A stretch of DNA of 64,000 nt from Aquabacterium sp. NJ1. GTDB lineage: Bacteria > Pseudomonadota > Gammaproteobacteria > Burkholderiales > Burkholderiaceae_C. The translations under genes and the position numbers were made by a program. The stretch lies in the NCBI RefSeq assembly GCF_000768065.1, contig NZ_JRKM01000001.1:3950001-4014000 (forward strand). The letters run 5' to 3'. The notes under the pieces are model-generated. The model saw only the letters and a program-made list of their open reading frames with translations. It was not told the origin of the DNA and made no database searches. Shown here piece by piece: positions 29,369 to 37,967 of this stretch; positions within the stretch are counted from its first letter, which is position 1; the number at the start of each line of letters is the position of its first letter.

Positions 29369-30640
29369 TTGTTTGATCTCATCGTTCGACATTGCACCTT
29401 GCCCGATGGTCGCGTCCATCAGGACATCGGTATCAACAAGGGGCGCATCACCGCGCTGCACCCGGCCATCGCGGGCCATGCCGCGCAAGAGATCGACGCC
29501 GCCGGGCACCTCGTCAGCCCGCCCTTTGTGGACGCCCACTTCCACATGGACTCGACGCTGAGCTACGGCCAGCCTCGTGTCAACCAATCCGGCACCCTGC
29601 TGGAAGGCATCGCCTTGTGGGGGGAGCTCAAACCCCACCTGACCCAGGACGCGATCATCGAGCGCGCGCTGCGCTATTGCGACTGGGCAGTGGCCAAAGG
29701 CCTGCTGGCGATTCGCTCGCATGTGGATGTGTGCGACCCACGCTTGCTCGCGGTCGAAGCCTTGTTGCATGTCAAGCAACAGGTCAAGCCCTACCTGGAC
29801 CTGCAACTGGTCGCCTTCCCGCAAGACGGCGTGCTGCGCAGCCCGGGCGCCCTGGCTCAACTCCAGCGCGCACTCGACATGGGCGTGGACGTGGTCGGTG
29901 GCATCCCGCATTTCGAGCGCACCATGGCCGATGGCGCCGAGTCGGTGCGCATCCTGTGCGAACTGGCCGCCGAGCGGGGGCTGCGCGTCGACATGCATTG
30001 CGACGAGTCTGATGACCCGCTGTCCCGCCACATCGAGACCCTGGCCAGCCAGGCCCATCGCCTGGGCCTGCATGGGCGCGTCGCCGGCTCGCACCTGACC
30101 TCCATGCACAGCATGGACAACTACTACGTCAGCAAGCTGCTGCCCCTGATCAAGGAGGCGGGTGTGGCCGCCATCGCCAACCCGCTGATCAACATCACCC
30201 TGCAGGGCCGTCACGACACCTATCCCAAACGACGTGGCATGACCCGCGTGCCCGAGATGCTGGCCGCCGGCATCGACGTGGCCTTCGGGCACGACTGCGT
30301 CATGGACCCCTGGTACAGCCTGGGCAGTGGCGACATGCTGGAAGTGGCCCACATGGGCTTGCACGTGGCCCAGATGACGGGCCAGGCGGCCATGCGCCAG
30401 TGCTTCGAGGCGGTCACCAGCACGCCTGCACGCATCCTCGGGCTGGAAGGCTACGGCCTGGAGGTCGGTTGCCATGCCGACTTCGTGCTCCTGCAAGCAC
30501 GCGACCCGGTCGAGGCCATCCGCCTGCGTGCCACCCGCCTGGCCGTGGTTCGGCGCGGTCAGGTCATCGCACGCACGCCCCCAACAGTGGCCACGCTGAG
30601 CCTGCCGCAGCGGCCATCCACCATTGCCTGGAGTTTGTGA
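29369..30640 (+). CDS. Cytosine deaminase-like amidohydrolase
   Basis: 423 residues beginning at TTG 29369, supported by AGGAG seven bases upstream. Residues align with E. coli CodA: metal ligands H57/H59 (FVDAHFHMD), Q152 (AFPQDGVL), H210 and E213 (HCDESDDP), H242 (GSHLTSMHS) and D309 (GHDCVMDPWYSLG). The residue matching CodA Asp314, which faces the pyrimidine, is C310. The reaction would be cytosine (or a related aminopyrimidine) to uracil plus ammonia, feeding upp next door. The Cys change means substrate preference could differ. It lies 63 bp downstream of upp and ends the operon. Confidence 0.85.
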   Translation: MFDLIVRHCTLPDGRVHQDIGINKGRITALHPAIAGHAAQEIDAAGHLVSPPFVDAHFHMDSTLSYGQPRVNQSGTLLEGIALWGELKPHLTQDAIIERALRYCDWAVAKGLLAIRSHVDVCDPRLLAVEALLHVKQQVKPYLDLQLVAFPQDGVLRSPGALAQLQRALDMGVDVVGGIPHFERTMADGAESVRILCELAAERGLRVDMHCDESDDPLSRHIETLASQAHRLGLHGRVAGSHLTSMHSMDNYYVSKLLPLIKEAGVAAIANPLINITLQGRHDTYPKRRGMTRVPEMLAAGIDVAFGHDCVMDPWYSLGSGDMLEVAHMGLHVAQMTGQAAMRQCFEAVTSTPARILGLEGYGLEVGCHADFVLLQARDPVEAIRLRATRLAVVRRGQVIARTPPTVATLSLPQRPSTIAWSL

Positions 30641-30643
30641 CAG

Positions 30644-30674
30644 GACCACAAAAGCATGTGCTATGCTTTTGGTC
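30644..30674. repeat. Inverted repeat after the deaminase gene
   Basis: GACC-AC-AAAAGCAT, five-base loop, ATGCTTTTGGTC: twelve paired bases with a two-base bulge, starting four bases after the deaminase stop and ending 12 bases before tRNA-Leu. There is no following T-run, so it could be an RNA processing or termination structure or part of the tRNA promoter region. Confidence 0.5.
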
Positions 30675-30686
30675 TTCACACTGGAC

Positions 30687-30771
30687 GCCCTGGTGGTGAA
30701 ATTGGTAGACGCGCCGGATTCAAAATCCGGTTCCGCAAGGAGTGCCGGTTCGAGTCCGGCCCGGGGCACCA
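30687..30771 (+). tRNA. tRNA-Leu (anticodon CAA), CCA encoded
   Basis: 85 bases with a long variable arm, as in class II tRNA-Leu. Acceptor stem GCCCTGG / CCGGGGC (one T-G pair), discriminator A, then encoded CCA at 30769-30771. D-arm TGGTGAAATTGGTAGAC; anticodon stem CCGGA/TCCGG with loop TTCAAAA giving anticodon CAA (reads UUG); T-arm GGTTCGAGTCC. A short inverted repeat CAACACC/GGTGTTG (30774-30793) follows. Confidence 0.96.
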
Positions 30772-30903
30772 CCCAACACCTTCCCTGGTGTTGCGCCTTC
30801 CGGCCTGGGCCCTCCGCCTCCAGGCCCCCAGCCTGAAACAGCGCAGCGCGCGCAATGCACACAGGCCGCATTTGGTCTTTGTCTGCCTGCGACAATACCG
30901 GCC

Positions 30904-31806
30904 ATGAACTACCCCACGCTCGAAGACGCCATCGGCAAGACCCCGCTCGTTCGACTCCAGCGCGTCCCCGGGGCAGGCAACGATGCCCGCGGCAACGTCA
31001 TCCTGGCCAAGCTCGAAGGCAACAACCCCGCCGGCTCCGTCAAGGATCGGCCCGCCATCAACATGATCCGCAGGGCCGAAGCGCGCGGCGAGATCAAGCC
31101 TGGTGACACGCTCATCGAGGCCACGTCCGGCAACACCGGCATCGCCCTGGCCATGGCCGCAGCCATTCGGGGCTACCGCATGGTCCTCATCATGCCGGAG
31201 GACCTCAGCATCGAGCGGGCACAAACCATGAAGGCCTTCGGTGCGGAACTCATCCTCACGCCCAAGAGCGGCGGCATGGAATACGCGCGCGACCTGGCTG
31301 ACCAGATGGTGCGCGACGGCAAGGGCGTGGTGCTCGACCAGTTCGCCAACCCTGACAACCCGGCCGTGCACTACGACACCACCGGCCCCGAAATCTGGGC
31401 GGACACGCAAGGCCGCATCACGCATTTCGTGAGTGCCATGGGCACCACCGGCACGATCACCGGCGTCTCACGCTTTCTGAAAGAACAGAACCGGGAGGTG
31501 CGCATCGTCGGCGCCCAGCCTCAGGAGGGCTCGCGCATCCCCGGCATCCGCAAGTGGCCCGAGGCCTACCTGCCCAAGATCTACGAACCCAGCCGGGTCG
31601 ACGAATTCATCTATGTCAAACAGACCGATGCCGAGGAGATGGCGCGTCGCCTCGCCCGTGAAGAAGGTCTGTTCTGTGGCATCTCCGCCGCGGGGGCCTG
31701 CTGGGCCGCGCTGCAACTGGCGCAGAATCTCAGCAACGCCACGATCGTCTTCATCGTTTGCGATCGAGGTGATCGTTATCTGTCGACAGGCGTCTTCCCA
31801 GCCTGA
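30904..31806 (+). CDS. cysM: Cysteine synthase B
   Basis: PLP enzyme making cysteine from O-acetylserine and sulfide or thiosulfate. 300 residues; ATG 30904 with no Shine-Dalgarno. GACAAT at 30891-30896 would start transcription one base before the ATG. PLP lysine in NNPAGSVKDRP, substrate loop EATSGNTGIAL, glycine loop SAMGTTGTITGVS, and GLFCGISAAGA near the end. EYARDLADQMV and the GSRIPGIRKWP insert are typical of CysM rather than CysK. A TusA-like gene follows by 14 bp, a sensible sulfur-metabolism pairing. Confidence 0.93.
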   Translation: MNYPTLEDAIGKTPLVRLQRVPGAGNDARGNVILAKLEGNNPAGSVKDRPAINMIRRAEARGEIKPGDTLIEATSGNTGIALAMAAAIRGYRMVLIMPEDLSIERAQTMKAFGAELILTPKSGGMEYARDLADQMVRDGKGVVLDQFANPDNPAVHYDTTGPEIWADTQGRITHFVSAMGTTGTITGVSRFLKEQNREVRIVGAQPQEGSRIPGIRKWPEAYLPKIYEPSRVDEFIYVKQTDAEEMARRLAREEGLFCGISAAGACWAALQLAQNLSNATIVFIVCDRGDRYLSTGVFPA

Positions 31807-31820
31807 GATCGGACCTTGCC

Positions 31821-32060
31821 ATGGACATCCACAAAGAACTCGACGCCCGCGGCCTGACTTGCCCCTTGCCCATCCTCAAGGCCAAGAAGGCCTTGTCGGA
31901 CATGCACAGTGGCGAGGTGCTCAAGGTGCTGGCCACCGACCCCGGCTCCGTGCGCGACTTCCAGGCCTTTGCCCGCCAGACCGGCAATGACCTGGTCGAC
32001 CAGCAGGCCCAGCAAGTGGCCGGCCGCGACGAATACATCCACCTGCTCCGCCGTCGTTGA
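31821..32060 (+). CDS. TusA/SirA-like sulfur-carrier protein
   Basis: 79 residues, normal size. The family signature is ELDARGLTCPLPILKAKKAL, with the sulfur-accepting Cys14, followed by LKVLATDPGSVRDFQAFARQ. TusA-family proteins take persulfide from cysteine desulfurases and pass it on for tRNA thiolation, molybdopterin or sulfur oxidation. Being 14 bp downstream of cysM suggests joint expression. The particular sulfur route cannot be told from sequence. It converges with ruvB across 20 bp. Confidence 0.92.
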   Translation: MDIHKELDARGLTCPLPILKAKKALSDMHSGEVLKVLATDPGSVRDFQAFARQTGNDLVDQQAQQVAGRDEYIHLLRRR

Positions 32061-32080
32061 GTCCTTGTCGCTGAGGCCTC

Positions 32081-33172
32081 TCAGTCCAGCAGATCTCCGC
32101 CTTGCGGTGCCTGCAAGCCCAGGTGCTTGAACGCGGACGCCGTGGCAATGCGCCCACGCGGTGTGCGCTGCAGAAAGCCTTGCTGGATCAGGTAAGGCTC
32201 GATCACATCCTCGATGGTCTCGCGTTCTTCGCCAATGGCGGCCGCCAGGTTGTCCAGCCCGACCGGGCCGCCATCAAAGCGATGCAGGATGGCCTCCAGC
32301 AGCTTGCGGTCCATCACATCGAAGCCCAGCGGGTCCACATCCAGCATGGCCAGGGCCTTGTCGGCCATCACGCGCGTGATGCGGCCATCGCCCTTGACCT
32401 CGGCATAGTCCCGCACCCGCCGCAGCAGCCGGTTGGCAATGCGCGGTGTGCCGCGTGAGCGCCGGGCCACCTCCATGGCGCCCTCTGGATCAATGGGGGC
32501 GCCCAGCAAGCCGGCAGAGCGCGTCACGATGCGCTGTAACTCCTCGGCCGAATAGAACTCCAGCCGCGCCACGATGCCGAACCGGTCGCGCAAAGGGTTG
32601 GTCAGCATGCCGGCGCGTGTGGTGGCACCCACCAGCGTGAAGGGCTGCAGATCCAGCTTGATCGAGCGCGCGGCGGGCCCCTCGCCGATCATGATGTCGA
32701 TCTGATAGTCCTCCAGCGCCGGATAGAGGATTTCTTCCACGACGGGGCTGAGGCGGTGGATTTCATCGATGAACAGCACGTCGTGCCGTTCCAGATTGGT
32801 CAGGATGGCGGCCAGGTCCTTGGGCTTTTCCAGCACAGGCCCGGAGGTTTGGCGCAAGTTGACGCCAAGTTCCGTGGCGATGATGTGACTTAGCGTCGTT
32901 TTGCCCAGGCCGGGTGGCCCGAAAAGCAGCACGTGATCCAGCGCCTCACCACGTTTGCGCGCCGCACCGATGAAGATCTCGAGCTGTTCGCGCGCCTTGG
33001 CCTGCCCGACGTACTCATCCAGGTCCTTGGGGCGCAAGGCCCGCTCGATGGCGTCCTCATTGGGCGAGCTCACGGAGGGCTCGACCATGCGTGCAGGCGC
33101 TTCGAACGGCGAGGCTGCGGGGCTGCTTTTGCTTCGGCGAGGAGGGCTGAAGTCGTCGGTCTGGATGCTCAT
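32081..33172 (-). CDS. ruvB: Holliday junction branch-migration helicase RuvB
   Basis: AAA+ motor that drives Holliday-junction migration together with RuvA. 363 residues. Walker [13 protein letters not shown], Walker B DEIHRLSP, sensor/arginine region [18 protein letters not shown], winged-helix C-terminus ending [13 protein letters not shown]. The N-terminus has a 40-residue polar extension before [14 protein letters not shown]. ruvA and ruvC are not beside it: upstream is a porin gene, divergent, and downstream the convergent TusA-like gene. Confidence 0.97.
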   Translation of the reverse strand: MSIQTDDFSPPRRSKSSPAASPFEAPARMVEPSVSSPNEDAIERALRPKDLDEYVGQAKAREQLEIFIGAARKRGEALDHVLLFGPPGLGKTTLSHIIATELGVNLRQTSGPVLEKPKDLAAILTNLERHDVLFIDEIHRLSPVVEEILYPALEDYQIDIMIGEGPAARSIKLDLQPFTLVGATTRAGMLTNPLRDRFGIVARLEFYSAEELQRIVTRSAGLLGAPIDPEGAMEVARRSRGTPRIANRLLRRVRDYAEVKGDGRITRVMADKALAMLDVDPLGFDVMDRKLLEAILHRFDGGPVGLDNLAAAIGEERETIEDVIEPYLIQQGFLQRTPRGRIATASAFKHLGLQAPQGGDLLD

Positions 33173-33399
33173 GCGGCGATTATCCCGCCCTGGGCGTTGT
33201 TGCGTGATGGCAACGTTAATCCTTTTGGATTGGGGTTTATGACAACCCTGTCACCACGAAAACTGAAAAAGTCTGCTGCAATGCCATCTAGTTTCAGCGG
33301 GAGCCAAACGACTTCCGGGTCGTCAGGCAGCACGAGTTGTTTACATCCGTGCCAACACAACAAGCCGCTGAAGCCTCTGGTTCAACTTTGGAGAAGTCA

Positions 33400-34470
33400 A
33401 TGAAAAAGACTCTGCTGGCTCTGGCTGCCATCGCCGCATCTTCTGCCTCTTTCGCTCAATCTTCCGTGACCCTGTACGGCGTGGTCGACGCCTCGCTGGA
33501 AAGCGTCAAGGCTGACAAGACCGTGACCCGCGTGTCGTCTGACAACCTGTCCTCCTCGCGTTTCGGCCTGAAGGGCTCTGAAGACCTGGGTAGCGGCATG
33601 AAGGCCAACTTCAACCTGGAAGCCAGCCTCAAGGCTGACACCGGTGCATCCGCTACCGGCCGCTTCTGGGATCGCGCTGCTTGGGTTGGTCTGGCTGGTG
33701 GCTTTGGTGACCTGCGTCTGGGCCGCATCGATTCGCCTATCGGTGACATCGCTGGCAACGTCCTGAGCGCTCAGCCTTACGACGATCTGAAGATCGTGGG
33801 CACCCGCGCTGGTAACTCGTACCGTCGCGTTGACAATGCCATCACCTACTTCCTGCCCACGCTGGTGCCCGGCCTGACTGCCTCGCTGCAGTACACCACG
33901 GCCAACGGTACATCCACGGCCGGTGGCGCTGAAGCCGCTGGCAGCAATGTCGGCAAGGCCTACGGCCTGGGTGTGAAGTACGTTGCAGGCCCCCTGTCGG
34001 CGGGCCTGGGCTACGAGAACATCAAGGACGACAACGGCGTCTCCACCGACGGCAACCAGAAGGCCAATGCCACGCTGGTGTACGCTGCTTATGACTTCGG
34101 CGCTGCCAAGGTCACCGGTTATTACGACTCTGAAACGCATCCGTACGGTGTGGTTGGCGCTACGGCTGCCGACACCCGTCGCCTGACCGTGTTGGGTGCC
34201 AAGGTTGCCGTGCCGGTCGCTCCTCAGTTCACGCTGGTGGCTGGCCTGTCGACCGCTCGTAACGTGCAGGGTGACCAAGCCGGTGATGACAACGTGCAAA
34301 TCGTGACCGTCAAGGGCATCTACGACCTGTCGAAGCGCACTTCCGTGTACGCCATGTTCACCAACGTGAACAACGACACCGCTACGAACAAGAGCGTGGA
34401 CTCTGCTCTGACCACCAGCGCTGACAAGACCACCCACGGTATCGCCGTTGGTCTCCGTCACACCTTCTGA
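33400..34470 (+). CDS. Gram-negative general porin (356 aa)
   Basis: Signal peptide MKKTLLALAAIAASSASFAQ, then SSVTLYGVVDASLE, the standard first strand of Burkholderiales porins. SSSRFGLKGSEDLG and AWVGLAGGFGDLRLGR are classic family segments. The last residues THGIAVGLRHTF end in Phe, the outer-membrane insertion signature. It forms a trimeric beta-barrel for small hydrophilic solutes. ATG 33400 with GGAG nine bases upstream. Codons are biased to GCT, GGT and CGT compared with the GC-ending neighbours, as in strongly expressed genes. It has its own terminator. The 227-bp upstream region divergent from ruvB contains an AT-rich stretch but no promoter I can fix. Confidence 0.95.
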   Translation: MKKTLLALAAIAASSASFAQSSVTLYGVVDASLESVKADKTVTRVSSDNLSSSRFGLKGSEDLGSGMKANFNLEASLKADTGASATGRFWDRAAWVGLAGGFGDLRLGRIDSPIGDIAGNVLSAQPYDDLKIVGTRAGNSYRRVDNAITYFLPTLVPGLTASLQYTTANGTSTAGGAEAAGSNVGKAYGLGVKYVAGPLSAGLGYENIKDDNGVSTDGNQKANATLVYAAYDFGAAKVTGYYDSETHPYGVVGATAADTRRLTVLGAKVAVPVAPQFTLVAGLSTARNVQGDQAGDDNVQIVTVKGIYDLSKRTSVYAMFTNVNNDTATNKSVDSALTTSADKTTHGIAVGLRHTF

Positions 34471-34492
34471 TCTCGATCAGATCTTGTGATTC

Positions 34493-34516
34493 CAAAAGGG
34501 GCTTCGGCCCCTTTTT
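34493..34516 (+). terminator. Intrinsic terminator after first porin
   Basis: AAAAGGGGC, TTCG tetraloop, GCCCC then TTTTT, starting 23 bases after the porin stop. Confidence 0.9.
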
Positions 34517-34644
34517 CGTTTCTGGATTGCCAAATTGGTTGTCGTCAATAGGCGACACATAGCAGAAACCTTGCAGACCTTTGAATCGGTTTCAGCAACA
34601 ATTCCCTGCACCCCCGATTCAAGGGGTAATCAAGGAGATTCAAG

Positions 34645-35991
34645 ATGCAAAAAACCGTCCTGACCAAAGCCGTCGCGGTTGCTCTGGCCACTTTCGGCGT
34701 TGGTGCCGCTTTCGCTCAATCTAGCCTGACCATCTACGGTAACCTCGACGTGGCTGTGGATAGCGTCCACAAGGGTCAGGGTGACATCAACGGTACGTTG
34801 TTCCAGACCCTGCCTATTTTGGTGGGGGGCACCAACGGGGCAGCGTTGGCAGCAGGCTACAACGCTGCTTATGCTGACAAGTCCACGGTCACGCGCCTGA
34901 CCTCCAGCATCTCCTCCGTGAACGCGCTTGGCTTCAAAGGGACGGAAGACATCGGTGGTGGCTACAAGGGCGGTTTTGTGCTCGAAGGTCAGTTCCAGGT
35001 GGATACTGGTGCACAAAGTGGTCAGGACAGCCGCATGTGGGGTCGTCAAGCTTTTGTCAGCTTGACCACGCCGTATGGTGAAGTTCGTCTGGGTCGTCAG
35101 TACGCCCCGATGTTCTATTCCTTTGCCACTGCGACGGTTGAGGCGCTGGGCGGGGCCGACATCATGGGCTCCGGTCTGATCGTCAACAACCTGCAGGTTC
35201 GTCAAGACAATCAGATCAGCTACTGGCTGAAGGCGGGTGACCTGACAGGCGCATTGTCCTATTCGCCGAACGCTGGTGTCGATCAGAAGGTCAGCTCGAA
35301 CCGGACTGGCTCGCCATTTGGTACCACCAACGGCCAGATTGTGGGCGGGGCAACGGCTGGCACCGAAGCTGCGAACACGCAAAATCGTGGGCAGTCTGCC
35401 GGGTTGTACCTGAACTACATGGTGGACCCTGCCTTGATGGTCAACGGTTCGGTTCATGCCAACCGCTTTGGTAACGCCCAACTCGTAGTTGGTGGTACCG
35501 GGACAGTCATTGCCAATCTGCGCAACTTTTTGGGCTATTCGCTGGGCACCAAGTACACGATGCCTGGTGCTGGTACCCAGCTGGCTGCGATTCTGCACCG
35601 CGGGGAGTTCAAGAACGATCCAGGTGATGCTGTCGGCCCCAAGATCAACACGATTGCATTGGGTGTGAAGCACCCGATTGGTCAGTATGCGGTGGGCGCA
35701 GAGTACGCCTATTCGAAGTTCGCCAACTTCACCAAGGGTAAGGACACCTCCTTGATGCTGATTGGGGATTACAACTTCTCCAAGCGCACCAAGGTGTACC
35801 TGCGCGCAGGTTACGCCAAGGATGATCGAGGTCAATTGGCATCGACTGGCGCTGGTTTGACTGTCGCTGGTGGTCCGCTGCCTTTGCTGACGGGCTTCGG
35901 TTCGCTTGAGACGCCGTTCTTCTCGGCTGGTGGCGCCAACATCGACGCCACAACCCGCGTGGTGGCCATCGGTATCCGCCACCAATTCTGA
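34645..35991 (+). CDS. Gram-negative porin, second paralogue (448 aa)
   Basis: Signal peptide MQKTVLTKAVAVALATFGVGAAFAQ followed by SSLTIYGNLDVAVDSV. NALGFKGTEDIGGGYKGGFV and YGEVRLGRQYAPMFYSF match the porin family, and the chain ends TTRVVAIGIRHQF with terminal Phe. It is about 90 residues longer than the neighbouring porin and clearly a different subtype, not a recent duplicate: the loops differ throughout. ATG 34645 has AAGGAG eight bases upstream. It has its own leader (174 bp from the first porin, after that porin's terminator) and its own terminator, so the two are separately regulated. Confidence 0.94.
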   Translation: MQKTVLTKAVAVALATFGVGAAFAQSSLTIYGNLDVAVDSVHKGQGDINGTLFQTLPILVGGTNGAALAAGYNAAYADKSTVTRLTSSISSVNALGFKGTEDIGGGYKGGFVLEGQFQVDTGAQSGQDSRMWGRQAFVSLTTPYGEVRLGRQYAPMFYSFATATVEALGGADIMGSGLIVNNLQVRQDNQISYWLKAGDLTGALSYSPNAGVDQKVSSNRTGSPFGTTNGQIVGGATAGTEAANTQNRGQSAGLYLNYMVDPALMVNGSVHANRFGNAQLVVGGTGTVIANLRNFLGYSLGTKYTMPGAGTQLAAILHRGEFKNDPGDAVGPKINTIALGVKHPIGQYAVGAEYAYSKFANFTKGKDTSLMLIGDYNFSKRTKVYLRAGYAKDDRGQLASTGAGLTVAGGPLPLLTGFGSLETPFFSAGGANIDATTRVVAIGIRHQF

Positions 35992-36011
35992 TCGATTGGT
36001 ACGCAAACAAC

Positions 36012-36040
36012 AAAAAACCGCCTTCGGGCGGTTTTTTTTG
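36012..36040 (+). terminator. Intrinsic terminator after second porin
   Basis: AAAAAACCGCC, TTCG loop, GGGCGG then TTTTTTTT. The A-run on the left side could also let it work for lysA, which ends at 36076 on the other strand. Confidence 0.92.
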
Positions 36041-36075
36041 TTTGGCGGCCCGAGCAAATCGGCCCCGAGCCCTCA

Positions 36076-37347
36076 TCAGGCAGGCAACAGCTTCTCCAGC
36101 TTGAACAAATCGGCCACGGCCTCACGTTCACGCACCACCCACACCTGATCCCCATCCACCATCAACTCGGCAGCACGGCCACGCGTGTTGTAGTTGCTGG
36201 CCATGGTCATGCCATAGGCCCCCGCTGACAGCACCGCCAGCACATCGCCGGCTTGCACGCTCAGCTGGCGGTCGCGACCCAACCAGTCGCCCGATTCGCA
36301 AACCGGGCCCACCACGTCCCAGGTCTGCGCAGCGTCGTCACGTTGTTGTGTGTTGACGATGCCCATGTAGGCTTCATACAGCGCGGGGCGCATCAGGTCG
36401 TTCATGGCCGCATCCACGATGCAGAAGTTCTTCTTCTCGCCGGGCTTGAGGTACATCACCTCGGTCAGCAGCACGCCGGCATTGCCCACCAGCGAGCGGC
36501 CAGGCTCGAACACCAGTTCTCGGTGCCCATGGCCACGTGCGTCGATCTTGGCCAGCAATTGCGCGATCAACTCGTCTGCGCCGGGTGGCGTTTCGTCTGT
36601 GTAGGTGATGCCCAGTCCACCGCCCAGGTCCAGATGGTGGATCCGCACGCCGCCGGCTTCGATGGCCTCGACCAGGTCCAGCACGCGGTCCAGCGCATCC
36701 AGGTACGGTGACACCTCGGTGATCTGCGAACCAATGTGGCAATCAATGCCCACCACCTCGATGCCGGGCAGGGCGGCTGCGCGCTTGTAGGTATTCACGG
36801 CCAGTTCGTGGGCGACGCCGAACTTGTTGCCCTTCAAGCCCGTCGAGATATAGGGGTGGGTGCCCGCATCGACATCGGGGTTGACGCGCAAACTGACGCG
36901 CGCGCGCTGACCCAGGCCCGCCGCCACTTCAGACAGCACTTCGAGTTCGGCCGTGCTCTCGACGTTGAAACAGCGCACGCCGGTTTCAATGGCCAGCTTC
37001 ATTTCGGCGCGTGTCTTGCCCACGCCGGAGAACACCACCTTGCCGGCGTCACCACCGGCGGCCAGCACGCGCGCCAGTTCGCCTGCTGAGACGATGTCAA
37101 AACCGCAGCCCGCCTGTGCAAACGTCTGCAGCACGGCCAGGTTGGAGTTGGCCTTGACGGCATAACACACCAGGTGCTGGCGCCCCTTCAGGGCGCGTTG
37201 ATAGGGCGCGAGTGCAGCCAGCATGGCCTTGCGCGAGTACACATACAACGGGCTGCCATGCTGACGAACCAGGTCCCGCAGGGAGATGTCGTCCATGTAC
37301 AGGTCGGCCCCTTTGTAGGCCAGATAGGGAGAGCCGGGCAAGGTCAT
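36076..37347 (-). CDS. lysA: Diaminopimelate decarboxylase
   Basis: PLP enzyme for the last step of lysine synthesis. 423 residues from ATG 37347. PLP lysine in LVCYAVKANSNLAVL, HLDLGGGLGITYTDE glycine loop, catalytic Cys region VGPVCESGDWLGRDR, and AYGMTMASNYNTRGR near the end. The start overlaps the stop of lptM by four bases (ATGA), indicating translational coupling. The longer in-frame extension upstream (to 37509) is antisense to nothing but overlaps lptM in another frame and lacks homology. Confidence 0.96.
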   Translation of the reverse strand: MTLPGSPYLAYKGADLYMDDISLRDLVRQHGSPLYVYSRKAMLAALAPYQRALKGRQHLVCYAVKANSNLAVLQTFAQAGCGFDIVSAGELARVLAAGGDAGKVVFSGVGKTRAEMKLAIETGVRCFNVESTAELEVLSEVAAGLGQRARVSLRVNPDVDAGTHPYISTGLKGNKFGVAHELAVNTYKRAAALPGIEVVGIDCHIGSQITEVSPYLDALDRVLDLVEAIEAGGVRIHHLDLGGGLGITYTDETPPGADELIAQLLAKIDARGHGHRELVFEPGRSLVGNAGVLLTEVMYLKPGEKKNFCIVDAAMNDLMRPALYEAYMGIVNTQQRDDAAQTWDVVGPVCESGDWLGRDRQLSVQAGDVLAVLSAGAYGMTMASNYNTRGRAAELMVDGDQVWVVREREAVADLFKLEKLLPA

Positions 37348-37496
37348 TTTGAAAGGCTGGGTGAAGGGGTTGAGGCGGCTTGGGTCGGGGCGGGCAGGTA
37401 GAGCGGGCCCTTCTGGCCGCAAGCGGTCAAAAAGGCGCAGACGGCGGCGCCAGCCACGCCCCGGGCGAGGGCCTTGCGCAACGAATTCGGGCCCAT
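37344..37496 (-). CDS. lptM: LPS translocon maturation chaperone LptM (YifL-like small lipoprotein)
   Basis: 50 residues from ATG 37496. Signal sequence with lipobox FLTAC (lipidated Cys26) followed by the invariant GQKGPLYLP, the whole signature of this small family. LptM aids disulfide maturation of the LptD/LptE outer-membrane LPS translocon. It sits directly before lysA, overlapping it by four bases, and divergent from cyaY, as in many beta- and gammaproteobacteria. The tail after the motif is Pro/Ser/Thr-rich. Confidence 0.9.
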   Translation of the reverse strand: MGPNSLRKALARGVAGAAVCAFLTACGQKGPLYLPAPTQAASTPSPSLSK

Positions 37497-37591
37497 TGTC
37501 GGGGTGCAAGGCCCAGCAAGTCGCGCGGTCTTGGCGGTACTGCCTAGAATTTGGGGATCTTGAATCATGTTCTCATTCTAAGGAAGTCACC

Positions 37592-37948
37592 ATGTCCATC
37601 CTTGACACCCCTTCGGGCTTGACCGATGCGCAGTACGACGCCGCCATCCAGGCCGCGCTGGCGCGCATTGAGCGTGCGGTGGACAAATGGCTGGAGGACG
37701 ACGTCATCGACATCGACACGGCACGCTCTGGCGGCATGCTGACGCTGACGCTGCCCAATCGCAGCCAGTTGATCGTCAATGCGCAGCCACCCTTGCATGA
37801 ACTGTGGCTGGCCGCCCGTCGCGGCGGTTTTCACTTCAAGCTCAACAGCGCGGGCCAGTGGCAGGATACGCGCAGTGGCGAGGAGTTCTTCGCCTTGCTG
37901 TCCAGCTGTGCCAGCGAGCAAGGCGGCAAGCCGGGGCTGGCATTCTGA
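37592..37948 (+). CDS. cyaY: Bacterial frataxin CyaY
   Basis: 118 residues from ATG 37592 (AAGGAAG upstream). Frataxin fold: an acidic first helix (TDAQYDAAIQAALARIERAVDKWLEDDVIDID) that binds iron, then strands GGMLTLTLPNRSQLIVN and ELWLAARRGGFHFKL with WQDTRSGEEFFALL. It regulates iron-sulfur cluster assembly by IscS/IscU. Divergent from lptM-lysA with 95 bp between starts; converges with the PBP1A gene across 19 bp. Confidence 0.95.
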   Translation: MSILDTPSGLTDAQYDAAIQAALARIERAVDKWLEDDVIDIDTARSGGMLTLTLPNRSQLIVNAQPPLHELWLAARRGGFHFKLNSAGQWQDTRSGEEFFALLSSCASEQGGKPGLAF

Positions 37949-37967
37949 GCGGGCGTTGAGCTGGGGC

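Noticed and set aside
30644..30903. Integration site or genomic island at tRNA-Leu
   Set aside because: No integrase, no repeated tRNA 3' end and ordinary housekeeping genes on both sides.
32066..32085. Hairpin CTGAG/CTCAG between the TusA-like gene and ruvB as a terminator
   Set aside because: Only a five-base stem and no T-run in either direction.
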